Positions 32,602 through 42,596 of a DNA stretch of 64,000 nucleotides are shown here, one piece after another. Position 1 is the stretch's first letter. Every line of letters starts with the position of its first letter. The notes under the pieces were generated by a model. That model searched no databases, was not told the origin of the DNA, and worked only from the letters and a program-made list of their open reading frames with translations. This DNA comes from Primulina eburnea (lineage: Eukaryota > Streptophyta > Magnoliopsida > Lamiales > Gesneriaceae): the NCBI RefSeq assembly GCF_022965805.1, contig NW_027330869.1:1-64000 (forward strand). Direction: 5' to 3'. A program made the translations under genes and the position numbers.

Positions 32602-32640
32602 TTTGAGAAAGCGCGGGATCACTTAAGATTTAAATAGGGT

Positions 32641-33144
32641 TAAGGGTATTTTTGGGTTTTAAAATTGTTTTTATCTTTCTAGGGAGCTAAAACAAAAATG
32701 GGTTTGGATTGGGGACTGACCCCCAATTCTCCCTATGTTTTTTATGATAATTTTTAATTTTATAATTGATATATCATTTTTTTAAATCATTATTAAATAT
32801 AAAGAAATATTTTATAAAAACATGATAATTATAGATGAACTAAAAATTTACTAAAATAATTTCCACAAAAATTTAGAGATATTGTTTCACATGTCAATTT
32901 TGTGAGTCTTATCTCTAACCCGACCCGTATCAAGTATAACTTTTTTTTTTGTTAAAATTATTAATTTTCACTGTAGGCAAGTATCGGATCGACCGATCTC
33001 AAGTATCAATTGAAAATGGAACATTTTTGTTCTTTTATCTGAGAGAAGTATTTTTTGTATATAAAAAATTATACCATGACCCCAAAAGTAGTTCATCTAG
33101 ACCTCTCTCACTTATGTTTTATTTATACAGCGATAAGATCGTAT
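32641..33144. other. No gene seen
   Basis: AT-rich spacer between the pararetrovirus and the gag-only LTR element. Fragments such as TTTTGTGAGTCTTATC with CCCGACCCGTATC near 32898 recall the MITE family of 8424-8603, but are too diverged to delimit. Confidence 0.4.
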
Positions 33145-33149
33145 GATGT

Positions 33150-33726
33150 TGTTTATCACGAAAATTTGCGGGCGTGCCAGGCACGTGTTCGTGCCAAAGT
33201 TGTGAAATAATCTGACTTCGTTTATCAAACGTTGCGAGTCTCGATTAGGTCGTAAGTTCTAACTCCTTCGAAATGGCTTCAAAGCGAAAAAAATAAACTA
33301 AAGAATATAATGAAATTGTAGAGAAAATCCATTAACAACATCAAATTTAATTACGTTGTTATGAACATGAACGACATTTTAACAACAAAAAGTTGGAGGA
33401 ATATGCAAAAATTCAAGAAACTTGACTGCTGGAAAATTGAAAATACACAGACTGCTAATAAGAGAATTTGAATAAGCTTTGATGTAGCTTTGTTGGATGT
33501 GTTTGTCGGTGGTCCTTTCTGATTCCTCCATCTGCTTTTGTCACACTCCACAGAGAAGTTTCCACCATATTCCACGATCACTCCACGTCTTCCATCTTGG
33601 GTAATGGATGTAATCGACCACAACGTTCTTTCACTGGGCCAACTGCAACTCCACTGGGCTTTATCTGTTGGGCTACTGCTCATGGGCTTCAAAGTGGGAT
33701 TCTTGGATTATATTTTAGGCACAACA
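33150..33726 (-). repeat. 3' LTR of the gag-only element
   Basis: Plus-strand reading TGTTTATCACG ... GGCACAACA. By eye it differs from the other LTR at roughly a dozen positions (2-3 %), so the insertion is fairly young. Both LTRs keep a 113-codon minus-strand open reading (33351-33692). Confidence 0.9.
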
Positions 33727-33959
33727 ATTGCCCCCTAGCCAATTTGGGCCAATGGCCAATTTGGCCCATTTTGGCTATTTGGTTAAGTTGACCAATTTGG
33801 TCCAGTGGGACATTTCACTACTTTATTTGGTCTTCTAGCTATTCAACGTACAATCATATAGTTTAAAGGAATGGTTCTATAGATTTGAAGAAAATTGACA
33901 GCTAGAACTCATGTTCTTCCTCCAACATGTTAGACCCGAGTGTGCTTTCCCTGAACTCA

Positions 33960-35690
33960 TTCCTTATCTCTTTCTTTCTCATTTCATTCCCCCAAATCTC
34001 TAGCAGCGCCCACTGATATTCTCGAAAAAACCACCGATTACATCGCCTTTGTTAGGGGTGGGCAACGGCCGGTTCGGTCCGGTTTTACTCTACAATGGTT
34101 CGGTTTTTCGGTTTTCGGTTTTGAATATCTCTAGTCCAAAACCGAACCATTTTATTACGGTTCGGTTCGGTTTTTTTGTATTTCGGTTCGGTTTATACGG
34201 CCGGTTATATACGGTTAGCTAAAATTTGTTACGAAATAAAATTATACGTCACTTTATTTCTTTAAAATATAAATCATAGTATTTTTCAAACATTTAATTT
34301 GTGGGACTTAATTTTTTATATAAAAAATTAAAGAAATATATAAAGAAAAGAAAAGAAAACATCGACTGGTGAGTGGTGAGAAAGAAGAAAAAACAATCGG
34401 ATTGAAAATTGAGAGCTAATGATACTAAGTTCTTAAATCTTAATAGGCCCATTATACATAAAAAGTCTTATACTAAACATTAATATGACCCATTATACAT
34501 AAAAACCTTATACTTAACAATAATATGGCCGGTTCGGTTTTTCGGTTTTTTCGGGGATAAAAACCGAAAACCGAACCGAAAAACCGAATTTCATAAATTT
34601 TAAAACCATAACCGACCGAAAAACCGATAAAACCAAACCATTTAAACCGAATTATTCGGTTCGGTCGGTTTTTTCGGTTTTTCGGGTTTTATGCCCACCC
34701 CTAGCCTTTGTAATGCCACTCGAGTTTATGAAAATTGTCATCACCAATCTCCTTTACATCAAGCCACACCTTCTCAAGATAGGTATGTTGCACCATTTTT
34801 CCCAATCCTCTATCATCAAAATATTGTAGAATTTGACACATTTCATGCTGCACCCAAGATGTTTGTGAATATTTCTGAATGAGTTTTTGATAATTAACAA
34901 TGGATGTTGCACTTCAACAAAGAGACTACCTTGCTGTGCATATTCAGAGCTTGGCCTATGGCTAGTGCACCTTCTGTAATCTTCATATTGAGAACACAAC
35001 CACGTGAGTTGCTTTTCTTTTGCCCAAATCATTAGCTAGCACTGTATAAATTGGTTCTGATTGAGATCGCATAGTCTGATGGATTTCAGAAGATAGAAAT
35101 GAGGTATGTATAAATCACCCAACTGTCATTCACTTGGCCATCTTCCATCATGCTTAGTAGATGCTCTTCTTCCTCGCTGTTATGTTGCACTATTATTTGA
35201 GCATTCATAGTTTATTGATCAACACTCTGTTATTCATCACTTGGTCCCATTTATTTCGCAGGAACATAGTTGGAGAAATCGAGAGTTTATCTCAAATGCC
35301 AATACAAGAAAATACCTTAAAGACCAATAGAGATGAAAATTCCTCGTGGTAGTGTCGCTGGCCTATCAGAAAGAAAATTACCAAGCTTTGATGAATATCC
35401 CTGCAACCAGCTGAGAATATACGTGTGGAGTGTCATGGACATTGAGAGGAAATAAAACATGCAGACTAGGGACAATAGCTGTCACTTTTTGCACTTGTTT
35501 GCCATGATTTGGCAAGTTTTTTTTTTTATATGTAGAGTTGAAAAAGTGGCTTAAAAGCCAAACTTTGTTCTTGGAAACATGTTGTTTACCTTATATATGC
35601 TGCTTGGGATTTGTTTTCATGTATTTGTATTTATGGGATGTCAAGTTTACAAGGGAAACTCTGCCCGGATTTCTGTAAAATAAATTAAGA
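33960..35690 (+). other. Antisense gene-like segment inside the gag-only element
   Basis: On the strand opposite to gag, the DNA looks like exons and introns. With the MITE removed, a frame around 34020-34780 reads DILEKTTDYIAFV and continues to LLYIKPHLLK, ending at a donor-like AG|GTATGT (about 34781). A second donor-like AG|GTATGT is at 35104. An acceptor-like TTTCGCAG|GAAC at about 35262 opens a final stretch NIVGEIESLSQMPIQENTLK that stops at 35350, with AATAAA at about 35679. I do not recognise the protein. It may be a captured host gene or an antisense gene of the Tat-type 3' region. Confidence 0.35.
34053..34703. mobile_element. 651-bp hAT-type MITE with 8-bp target duplication
   Basis: Flanked by GCCTTTGT (34045-34052, 34704-34711). 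Terminal repeats TAGGGGTGGGCA / TGCCCACCCCTA. Both ends are filled with CGGTTCGGTTTTTCGG repeats in inverted orientation. The 8-bp duplication and the TAGGGGTGGGCA ends fit the hAT superfamily. No transposase. Confidence 0.92.
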
Positions 35691-36287
35691 ACAACGGCTA
35701 AATAGCCTGTTTTCTTCAATATTATAACATGTTATCACCATTGCTCATTATCACTCATACTTTCCAAACACCATCAAAGTATCGAAATATGTAATAAACG
35801 TACTCTACACGTCATCAATTCGGCTATCAAGACAACACATTCTTCTCTTAAAAATACATCAGTTGCAAAGGATTCCATGAGCAAATTTTCTTTTTATTTA
35901 TTCACAGATGCTCCATCACTATTTGCAAACAAATTCAGCGGAGGATGGCTTAAAAGCCTATTCCTCACATATTACAGAAACCTCCTACGAGTCAATATCT
36001 AAAAATTATCCAAAGTGGCTATCCAGCCTACTTTGTACAACACTTCTCATCTATTCCATCTTTATAAAACATCTGTCTCCGGCTGTCGATCTTTCATCTG
36101 AGCCGGAGCTAAGATTAAATCCTTCATTTTTAACTCATCTTCCTCGCTACCTCCACATTCCTCCTCAAATATTATTTCAGTTCCGCCAATGTCCCACAAT
36201 TCCTGATATTGTACTTCATTCACTAGATGCTGAAATGTGGCTTTCCATTCGGAAGTTGCAGCCACTTCCATCTCCTCTTTAGTGAAC

Positions 36288-37315
36288 TTAATCATCGATC
36301 TCCTCGATAATAGGTTGGACCATGGGTCTAGGAGAGACCATGGCAGTAGGTTTGAGAACCTTCTCAACTACTTCTTTAATCTTTTGAGTTTTCATGTACA
36401 CTGCTCCTAATTGTCCACGCACCTTGTAATTCCGAATCTTAATAGGACCGAAGGCTCCATCATAATACCTGGCCTCTACTGCATTGGAACTAGATTGATA
36501 TGGCTGCGAATCAACATGTACCACTTCCACCTCATCCCCTTTCCACATCAACAGTAGCTGGTGCATGGATGATGGTACACAATGATTGGAATGAATCCAA
36601 TCCCTTCTTACAAAGCATGGAAGCTAGCACTAGAATTGACTACGAAAAAGGCTAACAACGAGGATTGAGATCCTGCAGTAACATTCGCTGGCAACACTCC
36701 CAAAGTTTTTGTAGATTCTCCGGTAAAAGCCGCCACAGAGAAAGAGATTTTGGAAACTTTGGATGTTCTACTCGCCTCCATACGCCGTCGGGAACTGCTC
36801 TAGGAGGAACAACAAAGCGGGACTTCCTCTCATATTTTTTTATCAGTATCCAAAAAAGATGGCCTCTGTCTTGTCTTCTGAAATAACTGCCGGTCAGCTC
36901 TCCTCTCGCCATTCATCGACCAAGGATGTAGGCCCCTTCTGAGGTACTGGTTCCCTGGCCTTTTGGCCATGTATTCCCTGTCATACCTCATATTCCTCCC
37001 AGTATAATGCAGACCGCCTCCACTGTAATAGTGGTCTTTTTCATGAACCGCTTCTGTCTTCTTCTCCTTGACCTCAAATATCATTTTTCGAGGCACCCAA
37101 CACTTCTTTATGGTAAATCTTGGTTTGATGTGCCTGTCCCCGTACCCGTTCCTTCTCCTCTCATTGATCAAGAAATGCAAGTCAGTACCGCCCATGTTCA
37201 CATTGGCTCCCGGGGGAAAAGGATCTTCATCCACTATCATCGCTTCTTTTTCTCGAGAAATTTCAGGACTCCCTTGTTGATTCTTTCCTGCAAGACATTC
37301 TTGAACGCCCAACAA
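36288..37315 (-). pseudogene. Post-gag and protease-like remnant
   Basis: Segments in different frames. 37315-36830 holds KEAMIVDEDPFPPGANVNMGG and HIKPRFTIKKCWVPRKMIFE, text typical of the gag-protease spacer of Tat-like gypsy elements. 36566-36288 has WKGDEVEVVHVD, which follows the retropepsin in that group. The protease DTG motif itself was not seen, and the coding region stops before RT. Confidence 0.6.
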
Positions 37316-37353
37316 GCATTAGTATTATGGTTGAAGGAATTGTGATACTTACA

Positions 37354-38921
37354 TTAATCTCTTCCTTTCAACTCCTCCTTCGTGGGTAGCTTGTGATCTG
37401 GGGGGAATGTTATGAACTTCTCCTTCACCAAGTGATCGAAGATTTCCTTCGTCTTTGATGCATCGAAAGTATAAGGAGTTTGCACTGGAGGAATGCTTTT
37501 CTTGGAAAGTTCTTCACTCTTGCGCTTCAATAAAAGGACAGTGCATGATCCGAAATTCGCTATTTCTGCCAATGCAACTTCCTCCACTTTTTGGAAATAA
37601 GTGCCCACTGTAGAATTTCTTTTATGGCTTTCTTCTCGTAACAATTCCTCATACTCTGACACTTTGGCAGCAAGTTCATAAAAATCACGGAATTCCATCC
37701 CTTGGAACTTCTTTCTAAGTTCAAAATCGAGTCCTCGTTGTGCCATCTTCACGTATTCTGATTCTGGGAGAAAAACTCGGCATCTGCTTCTCACCTTCTT
37801 GAACTTACAAATGAAATCATTGACAGATTCCCCCGATTTTTGGACCACCCTTGACAATTCCGCTATACTAATCTCAGGTACTGTCTGGAAGAATTGTGTA
37901 TAGAATTGACGTTCCATATCGTGCCAAGTCATAATAGAGTTTCGAGGTAGTGTTGCATACCATGTGAAAGCAGTACTGGTAAGGGAATTGGGGAACAAAC
38001 GTCACTTGTAATTAGAAAAGTTCTCCAAATTTTCCAATTCCCCACACTGAATTGTAAACATGGCCACATGTTCCACGCTGGATTGACGTCTTCCTCGGAA
38101 TATAACGTGAAGTCTGGAATGCAGTATCCTTTTGGATAAGGGTTGTCACGATCCACAGCATCAGGATACGGTTTATGGAATTTTGGTCGGTTGATTGGCC
38201 TCACTCCTGGGCCATAAAACTCTTGAATCACATCACGTATCATCTCAAAATCCAACGTTGGAGTTTCTCTTAAGTGGTGAGGAGGATAGATTGCCCCCCA
38301 AGTGTTATTCCCCAAACCTGGCGCTGAATATCCACGCATTCCCCCATCAACATACATCCCTGGATGTAAGTTAGAAATGTCACAGAGAACATATTAGCAG
38401 CCATTTGTTTAATGTTATTGCAATTCTGGAATTTCAACCCCAACTCCTCGTCCCTTTTGTGCGGAGGAGTATATCTTCCTTCCTTGACAAATTGATGAAT
38501 CAGTGCCTCCCCCAAGCGACAAATTTCACCTGCTTGAGAAACCCCTGATCCTTGGCCTTGATCTTTTAGCAATTTAACGCCAGTTTCTTGAAGTTCAACA
38601 TTTTCTGGTGTAACAGCCTCTCCTTTTGCAGACTTCCTCCATTCCTTCACTTCCGCCACAAATTCCATCATAACAGGAGCAAAAGTTTGGGTCATTTCTC
38701 TGAGATCACTGCGGATGTTTTTCTCCATAGCCAACATAAAGTTCAATGAAGGTCCCACCACCAGAAATAACAATTCCTTCCTTCATAATCTCCTCCTCGA
38801 ACTGGTGAACAAGTCTTTCAACAGTTCTTCCATCTGCATCAGTTTCTTCTTCCTGTGATCGATGAACTTTCCCCCGTGATGGAGGAATTCCCTCATTCTT
38901 CTCAGTACGCTTTGGAGGCAT
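37354..38921 (-). pseudogene. Gypsy-type gag in the non-autonomous element
   Basis: Gag read in several frames (38921-38706, 38773-38270, 38357-37929, 37998-37354). The last stretch (214 residues) is the retrotransposon gag domain: SLTSTAFTWYATLPRNSI, TWHDMERQFYTQFF and ESVNDFICKFKKVRSRC. The N-terminal part is charged (EEETDADGRTVERLVHQFEE). At least three frameshifts break it although the LTRs are nearly identical. Confidence 0.8.
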
Positions 38922-38945
38922 TTGGTCCCACCGGGCGTGCCAACT

Positions 38946-39521
38946 TGTTTATCACGAAAATTTGCGGGCGTGCCAGGCACGTGTTCGTGCCAAAGTTGTG
39001 AAATAATCTGACTTCGTTTATCAAATGTTGCGAGTCTCGATTCGGTCGTAAGTTTTAACTCCTTCGAAATGGCTCAAAGCGAAAAAAATAAACTAAAGAA
39101 TATAATGAAATTGTAGAGAAAATCCATTAACAACATCAAATTTAATTACGTTGTTATGAACATGAACGACATTTTAACAACAAAAAGTTGGAGGAATATG
39201 CAAAAATTCAAGAAACTTGACTGCTGGAAAATTGAAAATACACAGACTGCTAATAAGAGAATTTGAAGAAGCTTTGATGTAGCTTTGTTGGATGTGTTTG
39301 TCGGGGGTCCTTTCTGATTCCTCCATCTGCTTTTGTCACACTCCACAGGGAAGTTTCCACCATATTCCACGATCACTCCACGTCTTCCATCTTGGGTAAT
39401 GGATGTAACCGGCCGCAACGTTCTTTCACTGGGCCAACTGCAACTCCACTGGGCTTTATCTGTTGGGCTACTACTCATGGGCTTCAAAGTGGGCTTCTTG
39501 GATTATATTTTAGGCACAACA
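38946..39521 (-). repeat. 5' LTR of the gag-only element
   Basis: Same ends as 33150-33726. The primer-site-like TTGGCACGCCCGGTGGGAC (minus strand) lies directly inside it. Confidence 0.9.
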
Positions 39522-39529
39522 GATGTGTA

Positions 39530-39690
39530 AATTTTGTGAGACAAATCTCTTAACCGACGCAACACATGAAAAACTATTATTTTCTATGTCAAAAGTATTA
39601 TTTTTACTTCAGATATGAATCAGATCGATATGTCTCACGAATATAATTATGTGAGATCGTATAACATGATATCTACTCATATATATTATA
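39530..39690. mobile_element. Diverged MITE-like repeat (GTGAGAC family)
   Basis: Shares TTTGTGAGACAAATCTCT, a central ACTATTATTTTCTATGTCAAAAGTATTATTTTTAC-like part (in pieces) and GTCTCACGAAT with the family at 8424-8603. The ends are not definable; it directly adjoins the GATGT target duplication of the gag-only element. Confidence 0.5.
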
Positions 39691-40358
39691 GATATAGATG
39701 CATGTTAAGAATATAACACCAACACTCATGTCAATTATAAACATTAGTTATTTTTACATCTTTCTTTCATCTAGTTTTTGGCTCAAGTTCTATAATAATA
39801 AGATATATATTTTTATTGATTATCAAAATATTTCAATTTATTATTGGATAAGAAATAAAATCGTTCCTATACTTCAAGTATCTTTCCAGTTCAATTACTC
39901 CATTTACTTGTGTGGTAATTTAGATTCTCAAATATTTTAATTAGTGTCGGTTACATCCCAATGTTAAATTATTCATCAATAATTCTGAGTTTACTTTCGG
40001 GTGATTAACATGATATATGACTATTAATTCCAATTTATTTGGTGTTTACTTACAAAATAAAATAAAATTTGAGGAGCACTATTGATATCAACTATAGTTT
40101 TTGTTAAAACGACAAACATTTGATCCTATAATTTCTATCAGAGTCGAGGTTATATATCTTATTCTCATTTATTAAAAGAAGTACAATTATTGATAATATT
40201 TCTTATAAAATCTTGTCCTAAAAGTATAATTTAAAATGAATGAAATTTATAATTTTAGTCATGTGTATTCATCTATCCGTGATTTTTTTTTCATGTTCTC
40301 ATATTTCAGACCCAGTCTGCTACTTTTGTCATTTCTGCAATTTAGTATTTTTTTAAGA
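39691..40358. other. No gene seen
   Basis: Very AT-rich with no open reading of note. The 80-residue plus-strand reading at 39698 is Ile/Tyr/Phe-rich and not protein-like. Confidence 0.5.
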
Positions 40359-42596
40359 CGTAACATTCATGTTTATTTAAACATCCCTTAATTTTTAAAA
40401 GCATCTAACATACAAATTAATATTTAAAATCTTAATGCATAAAATCCATAAATTGTCGAACACAAAATCGTATGTCAATTTTTAAAACAATCCAAAACTA
40501 AACTTCAAAATAAAGCATAAAATCTTTAAATCATAATCTTCAAAATATTTACTTTAAAACTTTAAATACTAAGCTGTGTAGAAAACAAAATTCTCTCGGG
40601 AGTGTACTATCAGACCCGATCTACTCAAGCGTCAGTGTCTCCCTCAAAATCATCATCGCATGCGATCATCCAAATCTAGTGAGTCTAATGACTCAACACG
40701 TTCTAAAAATACATAAAAAATAATACATAAACAGACACATGTAGTTTTAAAATAAATCTTTTAATAAAATAAGATGGCGTAAAAGTTCGTAATCATATAT
40801 CATAAATCAATAAATCTAAAGCTTTTCATTAACATATATCATTTGGGTGAAGTTAATTTGATCCTTGAAAATGACTATCATATCATCATGATCAACTTAT
40901 CAGCTAAGCTATATCATGTACCTGGGGGCGGGGCGTCAACAACTCTCGTCACTGAGCCATGGCCAAATATAGAAATATGATCGTCGGCTCCTTCTGGGGC
41001 CTTTTCTCGTAAGCGGGCTCTCTCTGGGGTCTTTTCTCTCACGATATCTCATTTAAAGCTTTTGTGTCACAGTCAATTCATATCTTTCAAAATATTTTTT
41101 TCCCTTTTATTTATAAAATTTCGTGTCCTTTAAAAATAGCATTAAACGGGAAAAATCGTATATCATTTGCTTATATCATAGAATATCGTGTTTTCCATCA
41201 TAAGCATTTTAAAATATAATTTAACATGTATTATGATTTTTCGGAACACTGCAGACCTTTCAACTACCAGGGACGTAAAATGAAAATTTTAGCCTTGGAC
41301 CTCGAACTTCACAATTTTTGAATTTTTCTTACTTTCTTGACTCGAGCATATCCATAGTATCATATAAGCTTAAATTTGACTTCTAATATTTTTCTTAAAC
41401 GTAAACTCGAGTCTTTCAATTTATTGACTTAATAACTAAACTGTGATGCGTTTTAAACCCGAATAAATTCAAAACTTAATAACTAAACCATGATCGCGGC
41501 TGCCTTTCCATCGTGCCATCCATCCAGCCGCCCTAGGACTCCTTCTAGCCTCTAGACCCAGCCTACATGGGATCGTGACCAAGCCTAGTCGAACCCTGGT
41601 GCAATCTCCCTCATGGCCAGCCTACCTATCCCCAAAGCTCCATTGAAGCCCTTAGAAAACCCTAGGTTCGAATCCTTATTAGCCGTGCTTGGTTCTAACC
41701 TATGTTCCACCCTTAAATGACCCTTTTTTTTACCCAAAACGTCTCTTATTGACATCAATACCCTTAGAATCCATATCATTACTCATATGTGTTTATAAAC
41801 GTCAAAACTTTGAAAAATATTCATCTAACCGTCAAATAATTTGATCAATATATTTTTCATGCTTTAAAACATAAATCAAGCATAATATGATTTGAATGGT
41901 GCAAAAAAAAAAAGTTTAGAAGCGTGTCTTTGCGTTTAGAACGCTGGAATATTCAATCGTCGTCGTGGATTGCGAAGAGGAACGAACGGGCGACGAACAA
42001 CTTTGAATCTTGCTCTCAATATTTCGAATATTATGTGTGTAATTTTCGGCCAACTTGAGTCTTTGAAGTACATGATTTTATTTTATAATTTAATGTTTTA
42101 GTTGATAAAGGAGTCTAGAGTTTAGAGTTTTTAGGACTCTAGTTGGGAAAATAATTATGCCCATTAATCCTAGGTTAATTAGGTTCGATAAGGCCCAAGT
42201 AAATATAAAACAAAAGTTTACAAAAATCTTTTTCAAAAATATTAACTTTCGGGTAAACAAAAATCTTTTGTTTGACTAAAACCAACTTTCCGGATAAAAT
42301 AAGGTCTGACTCTTCAAATAACTTAGACTCCAACACTTTTAGAAAATTATCATCCTATTAAATCATTTATCGAGCCTTACAAATATTCATTGAAAAATAT
42401 TATCATCCTGATCGTCCACGATCTCCTTTTCTCAACCTAATATCGAATATCCAAACAAAATTCTTAATTTCATGAAATCATACAATTTAAAAATTTAATC
42501 ATATAGCTTATATTATTTAAGTTTTTAAAATCAATTAAGTAATTTAAATAACTTGCATGCATGCAGTTTACGAAGACTGATTTTTTTATACGTTGT
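40359..42596 (-). mobile_element. Ty3/gypsy LTR, minus orientation (same family as 10341-12982)
   Basis: Follows the same block order as the solo LTR at 10341: the GTAAC start, CTAGTGAGTCTAATGACTCAACAC (both parts), a GC-rich CCTGGGGGCGGGGCGTC block, the CACTGAGCCATGGCC block, and near the right end ACTTGCATGCATGCAGTTTACG. The terminal ACGTTACA has decayed to ACGTTGT. It abuts a plus-oriented relative at 42597. Confidence 0.75.

Larger units (their letters stand above)
24900..32640 (-). mobile_element. Endogenous pararetrovirus (Caulimoviridae), near genome-length
   Basis: About 7.7 kb on the minus strand in virus order: tRNA-Met primer site (32584-32601), three small ORFs, capsid, movement, protease-RT-RNase H, transactivator-like ORF, then a TATA-containing promoter and poly(A) signals. 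No LTRs and no integrase were found, as expected of caulimovirids captured in host DNA. Capsid gene before movement gene matches cavemo/solendovirus-type genomes rather than caulimo-, petu- or badnaviruses (established gene orders; genus placement is inference). Several frameshifts show it is a decayed fossil copy. The breakpoints lie in the leader on both sides; exact junctions with host DNA were not resolved. Confidence 0.9.
33150..39521 (-). mobile_element. Non-autonomous LTR retrotransposon with gag only (TR-GAG-like)
   Basis: Two LTRs of 576-577 bp enclose 5.2 kb, with GATGT on both sides (33145-33149, 39522-39526). On the minus strand the 5' LTR is at 38946-39521, followed by TTGGCACGCCCGGTGGGAC as a likely primer site (tRNA not identified). 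A gag begins with MPPKRTEKNEG at 38921. A polypurine-like TAGGGGGCAAT precedes the 3' LTR. No RT, RNase H or integrase text was found. The structure matches terminal-repeat retrotransposons with a gag domain. Confidence 0.88.
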
